Positions 1 to 9,570 of a DNA stretch of 64,000 bases are shown here, one piece after another. Below the pieces are notes generated by a model. That model was not told the DNA's origin and made no database searches. It saw only the letters and a list, made by a program, of their open reading frames with translations. The DNA is taken from NCBI GenBank assembly GCA_965213545.1, contig CBDBZL010000002.1, positions 1,240,001 through 1,304,000 of the forward strand. The letters run 5' to 3'. A program made the position numbers and the translations under genes. Positions within the stretch are counted from its first letter, which is position 1. Each line of letters starts with the position of its first letter. The stretch is from CBDBZL01 sp965213545. GTDB lineage: Bacteria > Pseudomonadota > Alphaproteobacteria > Sphingomonadales > Sphingomonadaceae.

Positions 1-117
1 GCCGACCGTCCCGGTGATTGGCGCCGCCGGCCAGCCGACTGGCCGCAAACCCGCTACGAAGCGAAGGCCCGGCGCTTCGGTCATGAGGTCTGGTACCTGC
101 GCTATCGGAGGCGGTAA
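1..117 (+). CDS. trmB: tRNA (guanine-N7-)-methyltransferase, C-terminal end (partial)
   Basis: Reading frame 1 is open from the first base to a TAA at 115-117 and encodes the last 38 residues of a protein that begins outside the window. The end pattern, T-R-Y-E followed by G-H-E-V-W-Y-L-R-Y-R, matches the C-terminus of TrmB, where E. coli has T-K-F-E followed by G-H-G-V-W-D-L. TrmB uses SAM to form m7G46 in tRNA variable loops. Only this tail is visible, so the catalytic part cannot be checked. Identification rests on the short C-terminal match and is therefore moderate. Confidence 0.6.
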   Translation, partial: ADRPGDWRRRPADWPQTRYEAKARRFGHEVWYLRYRRR

Positions 118-195
118 TCGGCGTACGGGGAACGCAGCGCCAGCCCGCCCCGTTCACCAGCATCAAAACGCCGCGCATTGGAGTTCGAAGGCGGA

Positions 196-881
196 ATGCA
201 GGCGGGCAATATCCTCATCACCGGTGCATCGCGCGGGATCGTTCTTGGTCTGGCGCGCGAGTTCTCGCGCCGTGATTGGGAGGTCTTTGCCAGCCGGCGC
301 ACGGCAAGCGCGGCGCTCAAGACGGCGGCTGTCCAGTCGGGCGGGCGGATCGTCATCGTGCAAGCGGATGTCACCGACGAACAGAGCATAGGCGCGCTGC
401 ACGATGACCTATGGGGCACAACGCTGGACATACTCGTGCTCAATGCCGGCGTTTACGGACCACCGGACCAGTCGATCCTCGCGCTTGGCCGCGATGACCT
501 GGCGGACATCATGATGAGCAACGCGGTCGGTCCGGCGCGGGCGGCGGTCCGGCTGATGCCGCTGGTTCGCGGCGGCGGCACGATCGCCATGATGACCTCC
601 AAAATGGGCTCGATCGACGATTCATCGGGCGGGGCCAATCACTACCGGCTGAGCAAGGTTGCGCAGAACATGCTTGCGCGCTCGCTGTTCGAAAGCCATG
701 CGAAGGACCGGGCATTGCGGTTCTGTCACTGCATCCCGGTTGGGTGAAAACGGCGATGGGCGGGTCTGGGGCGCTGATCAGCGTGGAAGAAAGCGCCCAC
801 AACCTCGCCGACCTTCTTGTCCAGCCCAGACCGACAACGCATGAATTCCTCGATCGCACCGGCGAGCGCATACCCTGGTGA
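196..881 (+). pseudogene. SDR-family oxidoreductase, frameshifted
   Basis: The first frame (from ATG 196, or TTG 178) gives a short-chain dehydrogenase with a near N-terminal TGASRGI nucleotide-binding loop, an LNAG motif and the catalytic pattern S...YxLSK (NHYRLSK). It stops at 747, just after KDRAL. A different frame continues with the expected SDR tail (LSLHPGWVKTAMGG, ending RIPW) to a TGA at 879-881, so a frameshift lies near 705-720. Joined, the two pieces would be about 228 residues, normal for an SDR of the C-factor type. Either a recent pseudogene or a sequencing indel; substrate unknown. Confidence 0.75.
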
Positions 882-1008
882 ACGCCGCGCAATGCAATGG
901 CGAGCAGTGTCGGCACCCTAGATCGTGGTGCCGTAATGCCCGCCAGAGCCTGACCAGTTCGCCAGCGCCGACCCAGCCGGGCGAGGCCGAGAGTGCGCTC
1001 GATAACTG

Positions 1009-1773
1009 ATGCTGGGTGAGTTCGGTCTGCCGGCGTTGCTGCCCTACATCGCGGTCGGTTTTGCCGCGCAGCTGGGGGATGGGGCACTCGACATGGCGTT
1101 CGGTGTCATTACCAACTCACTGATGGTCGGCGTGCTCGGAGTTCCCCCGGCCCTAGCGTCACAGCGTGTCCATGTCGTCGAATGTTTCACCACCTTCACC
1201 TCCGCAATCAGCCATTTCCTCAACGGCAATATCGACCGATCATTGTTCACTCGGCTGCTTCTCCCAGGGGTCGTCGGGGGCATTGCCGGCGCTTATCTGA
1301 TGACCTCGATCGACGCGGACATCGTGCGTCCTTTCGTGCTTTGCTATCTGATCGGGATCGGTCTTTATCTGCTGTGGCGGGGAATCATCTTTCGGCCGCA
1401 GGTCAAGCGCCCTAAGCGAGTCGCGCCGCTAGGGTTGATCGGCGGCTTCCTCGATGCGGCCGGCGGGGGTGGCTGGGGTCCTGTGGTCACCTCCAACCTG
1501 CTCGTCCAGGGCGCCGAGCCGCGCAAGGTGGTCGGCACGGTCAACGCGGTCGAGTTCTTCCTGACCGTGACGATTTCGGCTGCCTTCATCTTCCATCTGG
1601 GCATCGCCGACCTTGCCGGGGCCACGCTGGGCTTTCTTATCGGCGGTGTTGCAGCGGCTCCGGTCGGAGCATTCGCCGCCAAGCATTTTCCGGCCAAGTG
1701 GATCATGATCCTTGTGGGAATCGTCCTGACCGCAACCAGTGCCTACGGCATCTGGACAGCGTTCTTCATCTGA
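1009..1773 (+). CDS. Sulfite exporter TauE/SafE-family permease
   Basis: This 254-residue protein is almost wholly hydrophobic, with about eight predicted membrane segments. It carries two half-repeats typical of TauE/SafE: an early G-x-x-x-x-x-D-G-A stretch and the GFLDAAGGGGWGPV motif near residues 145-160. The family moves sulfur-containing organic anions such as sulfite or sulfoacetate across the inner membrane, but the substrate cannot be told from sequence. It ends 26 bases from the convergent malic enzyme gene. The ATG at 1009 has no strong ribosome site, so the start is reasonable but not certain. Confidence 0.88.
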   Translation: MLGEFGLPALLPYIAVGFAAQLGDGALDMAFGVITNSLMVGVLGVPPALASQRVHVVECFTTFTSAISHFLNGNIDRSLFTRLLLPGVVGGIAGAYLMTSIDADIVRPFVLCYLIGIGLYLLWRGIIFRPQVKRPKRVAPLGLIGGFLDAAGGGGWGPVVTSNLLVQGAEPRKVVGTVNAVEFFLTVTISAAFIFHLGIADLAGATLGFLIGGVAAAPVGAFAAKHFPAKWIMILVGIVLTATSAYGIWTAFFI

Positions 1774-1798
1774 TCGGCAGACGTGGAGGGGCGGTTAA

Positions 1799-4060
1799 TC
1801 AGCCGACCACCCCGGCCGCCGAAAGCACCGCCAGGGTCAGCACATCGGGAGCAATGGCAGTCATCGGCGCTATCTGGATGGGCTTCTCCATGCCGATCAG
1901 CATCGGCCCGATGACCGAATTGCCGCCCAGCTCACGCAGAAGCTTGGCCGAGAGATTGGCGCTTTGCAGGCCGGGCATGATGAGGACATTGGCGGGGCCC
2001 GACAGGCGGCTGAACGGATAGAGCGCCATCACCTTTTCATTAAGCGCGGCATCGGGGGCCATCTCGCCTTCGTATTCGAACCCGGGCTGCTCCTCGTCGA
2101 GGACCTGCACCGCCTCGCGGATGTTTTCCAGCCAGCGTCCCGGAGGATTTCCGAAGGTGGAGTAGGACAGGAACGCCACCCTTGGTTCATGGCCCAGCCG
2201 CCGGGCAACGGCGGCGGTTTCGCGAGCAATGTGCGCAATCTCGCGCGCACTGGGGCGCTCGTTGATCGTGGTATCGGCCAAGAAGACGGTGGAGTTTTTG
2301 CCGACCATCATGTGGACGCCGAACGGCACCTGATCCGGTTTGGGATCGAGCACGAGACGCACTTCGCGCATTGTCTGGGCAAACGTGCGGGTGAGCCCAG
2401 AGATCATCGCGTCGCCATGGCCCAGCGCCACCAGCAGACTGGCAAAGACGTTGCGCTCCTGGTTGACCATCCGGCGGGCGTCTCGCTCGGTATAACCCCG
2501 CCGCTGAAGTCGCTGATAGAGATAATCCCCCATCGCCGGGACAAGATCAGAGTTAGCCGAGTTCTGGATCTCGAAGCTTTCCGGATCGCTGATGCCGAGG
2601 GCCGCAAGCTGCGCGCGAACCGCTTCGGTTCTGCCAACCAGGACAGGCGTGCCGTAACCGAAGTCGCGGAACTGGATCGCGGCGCGCAGCGCCACGTCTT
2701 CCTCCGCCTCGGCAAAAACGACCCGCTTGGGGTTCTTCTGCGCCGCTTCATAGACACTGGTGAGGACCGCGGTGGTGGGGTTGAGCCTGGCCTTGAGCTT
2801 GAGCTTGTATTCGTCGAAGTCTTCGATCCGGGCCTGCGCCACCCCGCTGTCCATCGCGGCCTGAGCCACGGCGGCGGAAACCCGCTCCATCAGTCGCGGA
2901 TCGAACGGCGCAGGGATGATGTATTCGCGGCCGAACTGGTGGGCGACGCCATAGGCCGCGGCAACTTCCTCGGGAACCCGTTCGCGAGCAAGTTCGGCGA
3001 TCGCCCTGGCGGCAGCGATCTTCATCTCCTCATTGATCGTGGTCGCACGCACGTCGAGCGCACCCCGGAAGATGAACGGGAAGCCCAGCACGTTATTAAC
3101 CTGATTGGGAAAATCGGAACGACCAGTGGCAATGATCGCGTCCGGACGAACCGCTTTCGCCAAATGAGGCATGATCTCTGGAACCGGATTGGCCATCGCG
3201 AAAATGATCGGCTGGTCAGCCATTCGCGCCACCCATTCAGGTTTCAGGGCGGCGGCGGCGGAAAGTCCGAGGAAGATGTCCGCGCCCACCAGCGCCTGTT
3301 CAAGGTTGCGGGCGTCGGTCTGAACGGCGTGGGTGCTTTTCCACTGGTCGACATTGTCGCGCCCGGGATAGATCGGCCCGGCCCGGTCGCACACGATGAC
3401 CTGATCGTGAGGAACGCCCATGGCCTTGACGAGCGCGGTGCAGGCCAGCGCCGATGCCCCCGCCCCGTTCACCACCATCCTGACGTCGGCCAAATTGCGC
3501 CCGGTAAGAAAACAGGCGTTGAGCAACCCCGCCGCAGCGATGATCGCGGTACCATGCTGATCATCATGCATGACTGGGATGTTCATCCGATCGCGCAGCG
3601 CCTGTTCGATGACGAAGCACTCGGGCGCGGCGATATCTTCCAGATTGATGCCGCCAAAGCTCGGCTCGAGCAGCGCGACCGCCTCAATGAACTTGTCAGG
3701 GTCCTCGGTGTCGATCTCCAGATCGATCGAATCGACATCGGCGAAGCGCTTGAACAGCACCGCCTTGCCTTCCATCACGGGCTTGGACGCCAGCGCGCCC
3801 AGATTGCCCAGACCCAGGATGGCGGTGCCGTTGGAGATGACTGCCACCAGGTTTGCCCGGGCGGTGTAGCGCGCGGCGCAGGATGGATCGGCGGCGATCG
3901 CCTCGACCGGAGCGGCGACCCCCGGTGAATAGGCAAGGCTGAGGTCACGCTGGGTGGTCATCGGCTTGGAGGCGATGATCTCGATCTTCCCCGGCCTGAT
4001 CGTCTCGTGGTAAAACAATGCCTCTCGCGTGGTGAAGCTGGGGTTGCGATCCTCGGCCAA
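1799..4060 (-). CDS. maeB: NADP-dependent malic enzyme with phosphotransacetylase-like domain
   Basis: The gene encodes about 753 residues, the usual MaeB size. It oxidatively decarboxylates malate to pyruvate, making NADPH. The N-terminal malic enzyme part shows SLAYSPGVA, a glycine-rich GLGNLGALASKPVMEGK stretch and the metal/catalytic VMHDDQHGTA segment; the NAD(P)-binding part has VNGAGASAL; the last 320 residues resemble phosphate acetyltransferase, a regulatory module in this family. The frame stays open to 4342, but TTG at 4060 is preferred: GGGAGAAG lies just upstream and homologs begin AEDRNPSFT. It diverges from mutS across about 125 bases. Confidence 0.92.
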   Translation of the reverse strand: MAEDRNPSFTTREALFYHETIRPGKIEIIASKPMTTQRDLSLAYSPGVAAPVEAIAADPSCAARYTARANLVAVISNGTAILGLGNLGALASKPVMEGKAVLFKRFADVDSIDLEIDTEDPDKFIEAVALLEPSFGGINLEDIAAPECFVIEQALRDRMNIPVMHDDQHGTAIIAAAGLLNACFLTGRNLADVRMVVNGAGASALACTALVKAMGVPHDQVIVCDRAGPIYPGRDNVDQWKSTHAVQTDARNLEQALVGADIFLGLSAAAALKPEWVARMADQPIIFAMANPVPEIMPHLAKAVRPDAIIATGRSDFPNQVNNVLGFPFIFRGALDVRATTINEEMKIAAARAIAELARERVPEEVAAAYGVAHQFGREYIIPAPFDPRLMERVSAAVAQAAMDSGVAQARIEDFDEYKLKLKARLNPTTAVLTSVYEAAQKNPKRVVFAEAEEDVALRAAIQFRDFGYGTPVLVGRTEAVRAQLAALGISDPESFEIQNSANSDLVPAMGDYLYQRLQRRGYTERDARRMVNQERNVFASLLVALGHGDAMISGLTRTFAQTMREVRLVLDPKPDQVPFGVHMMVGKNSTVFLADTTINERPSAREIAHIARETAAVARRLGHEPRVAFLSYSTFGNPPGRWLENIREAVQVLDEEQPGFEYEGEMAPDAALNEKVMALYPFSRLSGPANVLIMPGLQSANLSAKLLRELGGNSVIGPMLIGMEKPIQIAPMTAIAPDVLTLAVLSAAGVVG

Positions 4061-4185
4061 ACGTCTTCTCCCTTCCCGTCTTGGCACGGCCCTATCGCGG
4101 CACCGGGCCCAGCGATAGTGGCGCACGGCAGGCAAAGCGCTCCGTGGCAGACCTTCCGAACGCAGCCGATGCGAGCTAGGCCAGG

Positions 4186-6789
4186 ATGATGGCCCCAGCC
4201 GCGACCCCGATGATGGCGCAATACCTAGCGCTGAAAGAACAGGCCGGCGATTGCCTGCTGTTCTACCGGATGGGCGATTTCTTCGAGCTGTTCTTCGAGG
4301 ATGCGCAGATTGCCGCAGCGGCGCTCGACATCGCGCTGACACACCGGGGTGAGCATGGCGGGGCGCCAGTGCCGATGTGCGGCGTGCCCGTCCATGCCGC
4401 CGAGACCTATCTGGCGCGGCTGATCCGTGCGGGCCACCGCGTCGCCATCGCCGAGCAGGTGGAAAGCCCTGCCGAGGCTAAGAAACGCGGCGGTTCCAAA
4501 GCCCTGGTCGCGCGTGCGATCGTCCGCTTCGTTACCGCCGGCACGCTGACCGAGGAAGCGCTGCTCGAACCCAAGCGGGCGAGCGTTCTGGCAGCGGTGT
4601 GCGAGCTTCGCGGAGTGTTCGCGATCGCAACCTGCGATGTGTCGACCGGGCGGATGGAGCTTGAGGAGTGCGATCCGGCGGAACTGGAAGACGCGCTTGC
4701 CCGGATCGCTCCCACTGAGCTTATTGCACCTATGGACTGTCCGCTCGGAGTGCGGACTGCGATCACGTGCGAGCGACACGATTTCTCGAGCGAACGAGGC
4801 GAGCAGCGGTTGCGGGCGCTGCACAAGGTGGGTGCGCTCGACGGGTTCGGGCACTTCACCCGGCCGATGCTGGCGGCGGCGAGCGGCCTTCTGGCCTATC
4901 TGGACAAGGCCGGAACGGGGTCCTTGCCGCTTCTGCTTCCCCCGGTCGCGCGCACGACAGCAAATACGCTGGCAATGGACGAAGCCACCCGGACGAGCCT
5001 GGAGATACTCGAGGCGCAGGGGGGCGGGCGCGATGGCAGTTTGCTGGCGGCAGTTGACCGCTGCGTGACGGCTGCGGGGGCGCGACTGCTGGCGGCCGAT
5101 CTTGCGGCGCCGTTCGCCCGGCGCGACAAGATCGATGAACGCCTCGCGTTGGTGCGCTTCTGGCATGACGATCCTCTCAAGCGCGCCGACCTGCGTGCCG
5201 CGTTGCGCGCAATACCCGATTTCGGGCGGGCGCTTGGTCGGGTCGTCGCGGGGCGGGGATCGCCGCGCGATCTGGGACAAGTGCGCGACGGTCTTTGTGG
5301 CGCGGGCGCGCTGGCCCGGATGCTTGCCGAATCCGTCGAGCGACCCGAATTGCTCGATCTGCTGCTGCGTCATCTTGCGGGACACGAATCGCTGGTCGAC
5401 CTGCTCACCCGCGCGTTGGTGGCGACGCCGCCTTCGGAGCGCACGGGCGGCGGTTTCATTGCGCCTGGATATGATGAGGCGCTCGACGAGCTGCGCGAGA
5501 TCTCGAGAAACGCCCGCCGGGCGATCACCGCGCTCGAGACACGCTACCGGGCTGAGACCGGGATCAGCACACTCAAGATCAAGCACAACAATGTCTTAGG
5601 ATATTTTATCGAAGCGCCCGCGCGGCATGCCGACGCGCTCATCCAGGCGGGATCGAATTTTACTCACCGCCAGACGATGGCCAGTGCGATGCGCTTCAAC
5701 TCGCTGAGGCTGCACGAGGAAGCCGGCCGGATCACCGAGGCGGGCGGCCGCGCCCTGATCGCCGAGGAAGCCCATTTCGAGGACCTGGCGCAGCAAGTTG
5801 GCGAGGCGCGTCTGGCTATTGCCGCAACTGCCGCTGCGTGCGCACGGCTCGATGTCTCCGGGGGCCAGGCGGAGCGGGCAAGCGAGGGAGCCTGGTGTCG
5901 GCCCGAAATGGTCGATCAGCCGTGCCTGGAAATCGCCGCCGGACGTCATCCGGTGGTGGAAGCGGCGCTCGAGGGAGTGGGCGCGCGCTTCGTCGCCAAC
6001 GACTGCAAGCTCGATGCACACGACAGGTTGTGGTTGATCGGCGGGCCGAACATGGGCGGCAAATCCACCTTCCTGAGGCAGAATGCATTGATCGTGTTGC
6101 TGGCACAGGCGGGCGGATATGTTCCTGCGGCAAAAGCGCGGGTTGGGCTGGTCGACCGGTTGTTCAGCCGGGTGGGGGCGGCCGACAACCTGGCCAGAGG
6201 GCGCTCGACCTTCATGGTCGAGATGGTCGAAACCGCCGCCATCTTGCGCCAGGCCACCGAGAAGAGCTTTGTCATTCTCGACGAGGTAGGACGCGGGACG
6301 TCGACCTATGACGGGTTGGCGCTGGCATGGGCGGTGGCAGAAGCAATCCATGAGCAGACGCGGTGCCGTTGCCTGTTTGCATCCCACTATCATGAGCTGG
6401 CGCTGCTGGGGGAAACCTGCGCTGCATTATCGCTTCATCATGTCCGCGTGAAGGAATGGAAGGGGGAATTGGTGCTGCTGCACGAGGTAGCGCAAGGTGC
6501 GGCGGATCGCTCCTACGGCCTTGACGTAGCACGGCTGGCCGGAGTGCCACGGCCGGTGATCGCACGCGCCCGGCAGGTGCTGGCCAAGCTGGAGAAAGGC
6601 CGGGAAGAAACGGGTGGACTTACGGCAGGCCTAGGTGATCTGCCGCTTTTCGCTGCGGCCGACATCACCCGGACCGAACAAGTCGATATGTTGCATGAAC
6701 GGCTTGCCAAGCTCGACATTGACACGCTTTCACCGAGGGAAGCGCTCGATCTGCTTTATGCTCTCAAGCGCGAGGCGGGAACGGGTTAA
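4186..6789 (+). CDS. mutS: DNA mismatch repair protein MutS
   Basis: MutS finds base mismatches and small loops after replication and recruits MutL. The 867-residue product is full length. The mismatch-reading Phe-x-Glu is present as FFE at residues 32-34 within MGDFFELFFEDA. The ATPase has Walker A GGPNMGGKS near residue 620, Walker B VILDEVGRGTS, and the ASHYHEL motif. The C-terminus keeps the helix-turn-helix dimer region. ATG 4186 is chosen; in-frame ATGs at 4210 and 4213 are possible. Downstream is a DUF202 gene after about 20 bases, perhaps cotranscribed. Confidence 0.97.
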   Translation: MMAPAATPMMAQYLALKEQAGDCLLFYRMGDFFELFFEDAQIAAAALDIALTHRGEHGGAPVPMCGVPVHAAETYLARLIRAGHRVAIAEQVESPAEAKKRGGSKALVARAIVRFVTAGTLTEEALLEPKRASVLAAVCELRGVFAIATCDVSTGRMELEECDPAELEDALARIAPTELIAPMDCPLGVRTAITCERHDFSSERGEQRLRALHKVGALDGFGHFTRPMLAAASGLLAYLDKAGTGSLPLLLPPVARTTANTLAMDEATRTSLEILEAQGGGRDGSLLAAVDRCVTAAGARLLAADLAAPFARRDKIDERLALVRFWHDDPLKRADLRAALRAIPDFGRALGRVVAGRGSPRDLGQVRDGLCGAGALARMLAESVERPELLDLLLRHLAGHESLVDLLTRALVATPPSERTGGGFIAPGYDEALDELREISRNARRAITALETRYRAETGISTLKIKHNNVLGYFIEAPARHADALIQAGSNFTHRQTMASAMRFNSLRLHEEAGRITEAGGRALIAEEAHFEDLAQQVGEARLAIAATAAACARLDVSGGQAERASEGAWCRPEMVDQPCLEIAAGRHPVVEAALEGVGARFVANDCKLDAHDRLWLIGGPNMGGKSTFLRQNALIVLLAQAGGYVPAAKARVGLVDRLFSRVGAADNLARGRSTFMVEMVETAAILRQATEKSFVILDEVGRGTSTYDGLALAWAVAEAIHEQTRCRCLFASHYHELALLGETCAALSLHHVRVKEWKGELVLLHEVAQGAADRSYGLDVARLAGVPRPVIARARQVLAKLEKGREETGGLTAGLGDLPLFAAADITRTEQVDMLHERLAKLDIDTLSPREALDLLYALKREAGTG

Positions 6790-6810
6790 TCGCGCGCGGC
6801 ATTGAGAGCC

Positions 6811-7260
6811 ATGGCTGATGACGGTCCCGAAAAGAGCAAACACGCTTACGACAAAGCAGAAAAAGCCGACAGCGAGGACACCCGCAACGAACTGGCGATC
6901 GATCGCACCGACATGGCCGAGGATCGCACGATCATGGCGGTGGAACGGACCTTTGCCGGTTGGATCAGGACCGCTTTCGCCTCGATCGGCATCGGTCTTG
7001 GCTTTCGTGCGCTGTTCGGCGAGATGGAGCCAGCCTGGCTACCCAAGGCGATCGCCTCGATGTTTATTGGTTTTGCCATTTTTCTGGCGATCGCTGCCGA
7101 GAAACGAGCCCGCAGATCGCTCGACCGGATGCATACCCATGCGCTCGACAAACCCGATACGCCCAAGTTCAAGTGGTTGGCCTATGGCGTGTCATTCGGA
7201 GCGGTCGTGCTGATTGCAGGCCTGTGGTTCCTGCATGAGGACAACTTGGGACTAGGCTAG
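6811..7260 (+). CDS. DUF202 (YidH-like) membrane protein
   Basis: About 149 residues. A charged N-terminus with repeated D-R-T motifs (AIDRTDMAEDRTIMAVERT) leads into WIRTAFASIGIGLGFR, the DUF202 signature, followed by two further membrane segments. Members sit in the inner membrane; their role is not established. ATG 6811 was chosen over TTG 6802. The gene follows mutS on the same strand. Confidence 0.85.
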   Translation: MADDGPEKSKHAYDKAEKADSEDTRNELAIDRTDMAEDRTIMAVERTFAGWIRTAFASIGIGLGFRALFGEMEPAWLPKAIASMFIGFAIFLAIAAEKRARRSLDRMHTHALDKPDTPKFKWLAYGVSFGAVVLIAGLWFLHEDNLGLG

Positions 7261-7306
7261 CGGTTGTTCGAACGCGCGGGCGCGGCAACCCCGGATCGCT
7301 CGAATA

Positions 7307-7660
7307 TCAGGTGCCGTCGCCGCGCAATCCGTCAGGTTTCGCGCGCTTGCCAAGCTTATCAACGTTGTCGTCGTGGTTGGGCTCGCCTTCGAAAGCGCCC
7401 ATGTCAATCCGGCCCGAACTTTTCATGTCCTTCATATGATCAACGACATCCTGGGTAGAATCTCCCAGCAAGCCGCTATCGCCTGGACCCTTGCGGCTTT
7501 CGGTCGGCGAGCCGGTCCCCGGTGTGAGCGCGCGAGCCTGCTTGGCCACTTCCTGCGCCTGATCGCGATGATCGTCCTGCTCGTCATTATGCGTTTCCGG
7601 GGCAAGCCCCGCCTGGCGCTGTTCCTGGCTTTGTGGCCTATCGCGGTCGGCATCGGACAT
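7307..7660 (-). CDS. Hypothetical hydrophilic, probably disordered protein
   Basis: A 117-residue protein rich in Asp, Gln, Lys and Gly, without hydrophobic segments, signal peptide or recognisable domain; composition suggests intrinsic disorder. The start is well supported by AAAGGAG about seven bases before the ATG at 7660. It lies last in a minus-strand run after gluQ and the HIG1 gene. I do not recognise a family. The overlapping plus-strand frames are hydrophobic but lack good starts, so this strand is preferred. Confidence 0.65.
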   Translation of the reverse strand: MSDADRDRPQSQEQRQAGLAPETHNDEQDDHRDQAQEVAKQARALTPGTGSPTESRKGPGDSGLLGDSTQDVVDHMKDMKSSGRIDMGAFEGEPNHDDNVDKLGKRAKPDGLRGDGT

Positions 7661-7734
7661 TCGTAATCTCCTTTGTCATGCGAACGGGTCGCTGCCCACC
7701 CCCGTTCCCGCGGGTCGCTTTCCGATCCGCCTGT

Positions 7735-7968
7735 TTATCGATTGATCATCAGGAGAACGGCAACGACTACGATGGCGAGCGCCTGATACTTGATACGTGC
7801 GAACATCATCTTGTTCTGTTGCACTTGCATTCGTCCGACATGATCGGCCTCGTCCTGATGCTCGAGATCGAGCTTGGTGCTTTGGAGGAAGGCGATGATC
7901 CCGCGCACGAGCGAAATCACGACCAGGATTGCAAGAACGATGATAAGGATGACCAGGAAGGCGTTCAT
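7735..7968 (-). CDS. HIG1-domain/twin-transmembrane protein
   Basis: A 77-residue protein with two membrane helices (residues 3-27 and about 62-75) around a charged loop. The QNKMMFARIKYQALAI segment matches the HIG1 (hypoxia-induced) signature, where N-K-M-M plus arginine precedes the second helix. In mitochondria and some alphaproteobacteria such proteins associate with respiratory supercomplexes; that role is inferred here. ATG 7968 is used rather than the longer frame to 8076 because the extension overlaps gluQ. It begins 10 bases after the gluQ stop and is probably cotranscribed. Confidence 0.72.
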   Translation of the reverse strand: MNAFLVILIIVLAILVVISLVRGIIAFLQSTKLDLEHQDEADHVGRMQVQQNKMMFARIKYQALAIVVVAVLLMINR

Positions 7969-7978
7969 GAACGTATAT

Positions 7979-8824
7979 CTAGGTATGTTCGAAGCGGATT
8001 CCAGCCGGGCTTTGTCCCGCCCGCAGCATATCGGCAAGCGCTGTCCCGTCCATGCCTGCCTCTCGCATAGCGGCAAGGGATGCCGAACCGCAACTCTTGG
8101 CCAGCTTGGTTCCGGTCTGCCTATCGATCAGCAGCGGATGATGATGCCAGACCGGCACCGGCATTCCGAGCACAGCCTGAAGCAAACGATGGACGTGCGT
8201 GGCACCAAACAGGTCGCGCCCGCGAGTAACCAGCGTCACCCTGTCCGCGGCATCATCCAGCGTGACGGCAAGGTGATAGCTCGCGGGGGTGCCGGGATCC
8301 TTGCGCACCAGGATGATGTCGCCGGCAAGGTCGGGCCGGGCAAGCTGCCGGCCTGCGAGTTCGTCGTGCCAGTGAAGCGGACCCACACGCCGCATCGCCG
8401 CGGCGGTGTCCAAGCGCCAGGCGACCAGCTCCGCGCTATCTACCTGCGCACCCTTGCAGGTTCCCGGATAGATCGGACCGTCGGGCCCATAGTGGCGGGC
8501 GGCGACGGCAATATCGGCGCGGGTGCAGCGGCAAGGGTAAAGCAGACCCGCCGCCTTGAGTTGCTCGGCCGCCGCGAGGTAGCTCGCCACCCGGGCCGTT
8601 TGCGGCGCGACCTCGTCCCAAGTCAGACCCAACCAGGCAAGATCGGCGCGAAAGGCATCGCCAAGTTCGGAACGCGAACGCCCTCCGTCTATGTCTTCCA
8701 CCCTGAGAACGAAGCGGCCCCCACGCGCCTGCGCCAGATCATGCGCGCGTATCGCCGAGAACGCATGGCCAAGATGCAGCGGACCGTTGGGGCTGGGCGC
8801 GAACCGGGTGACGCACCGGCTCAT
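7979..8824 (-). CDS. gluQ: Glutamyl-Q tRNA(Asp) synthetase
   Basis: About 281 residues, a truncated class I glutamyl-tRNA synthetase paralog without an anticodon-binding domain. It attaches glutamate to the queuosine base of tRNA-Asp. The start MSRCVTRFAPSPNGPLHLGH contains the HIGH-type motif HLGH; YPCRCTRADI supplies the zinc cysteines and TGTKLAKS is the KMSKS equivalent. ATG 8824 is chosen from the family start. The gene depends on queuosine and pairs logically with queC near 35.4 kb. It diverges from the HNH gene and leads a minus-strand group with the HIG1 gene. Confidence 0.93.
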   Translation of the reverse strand: MSRCVTRFAPSPNGPLHLGHAFSAIRAHDLAQARGGRFVLRVEDIDGGRSRSELGDAFRADLAWLGLTWDEVAPQTARVASYLAAAEQLKAAGLLYPCRCTRADIAVAARHYGPDGPIYPGTCKGAQVDSAELVAWRLDTAAAMRRVGPLHWHDELAGRQLARPDLAGDIILVRKDPGTPASYHLAVTLDDAADRVTLVTRGRDLFGATHVHRLLQAVLGMPVPVWHHHPLLIDRQTGTKLAKSCGSASLAAMREAGMDGTALADMLRAGQSPAGIRFEHT

Positions 8825-8955
8825 CGCTCGATCGACCTCTTGCCCACCATGCAAGCGCGACTCGCCGAAGTTCCTGTCGATAAGCCCGATGTAACAGGCT
8901 TGACGCTTTTGTCCGCAAATGCTCCCCTCGCACGGTTCAGGGAGGGCACGTATCG

Positions 8956-9564
8956 GTGTTCAAGGCCGAACTGATCGAACGCAGCGCCGAGTTTCGCAGC
9001 TCGGGTGAGGATCCTTTGCGCAAGCTGGAAAGTTGCCCGGCGCTGGTGTTGAATGCCGATTACACTCCGCTTTCCTACTATCCGCTCAGTCTTTGGCCGT
9101 GGCAAACTGCGATCAAGGCCGTGTTTCTCGAGCGGGTTAATATCGTCGCCAGTTATGATCGGCAGGTTCATTCGCCATCGCTCGACATGAAGATCCCAAG
9201 TGTGATCGCATTGAGGCAATATGTTCGACCAAATGAATTTCCGGCGTTCACCCGTTTCAACCTTTTCCTGCGTGATCGGTTCTGTTGTCAATATTGCGGC
9301 AGTCCCAACAATTTGACCTTTGATCATGTCCTGCCGCGAAGGCTCGGCGGACGGACGACGTGGGAAAACATCATCACCGCCTGTGCACCATGCAACATGA
9401 AGAAGGGTGGAAGGACCCCCAAACAGGCGGCCATGCGACCGCATCTTGATCCCATCCGGCCGACGAGCTGGCAATTGCAGCAACACGGCAAGAGCTTCCC
9501 GCCGAATTACCTGCATGAGACGTGGCGGGACTGGCTTTATTGGGACATCGAGCTGGAGGCCTGA
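8956..9564 (+). CDS. HNH endonuclease family protein
   Basis: A 202-residue protein with a C-terminal HNH domain at about residues 110-155: paired cysteines in FCCQYCGSP, then LTFDHVLPRRLGG, then WENIITACAPCNMKKG with the second CxxC. The family is common in alphaproteobacteria as a stand-alone gene of unsettled role, possibly DNA repair or nicking. The GTG at 8956 follows AGGGAGGG at normal spacing, which decides the start. Homologs share the VLNADYTPLSYYPLSLWPW N-terminal block seen here. Confidence 0.88.
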   Translation: MFKAELIERSAEFRSSGEDPLRKLESCPALVLNADYTPLSYYPLSLWPWQTAIKAVFLERVNIVASYDRQVHSPSLDMKIPSVIALRQYVRPNEFPAFTRFNLFLRDRFCCQYCGSPNNLTFDHVLPRRLGGRTTWENIITACAPCNMKKGGRTPKQAAMRPHLDPIRPTSWQLQQHGKSFPPNYLHETWRDWLYWDIELEA

Positions 9565-9570
9565 TCGCTC

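Noticed and set aside
1964..3928. 654-codon plus-strand frame
   Set aside because: It is antisense to maeB, has no recognisable domain, and arises from high-GC codon bias; maeB motifs are clear on the other strand.
4225..5586. 453-codon minus-strand frame
   Set aside because: Shadow of mutS; Arg/Gln-rich composition and no motifs.
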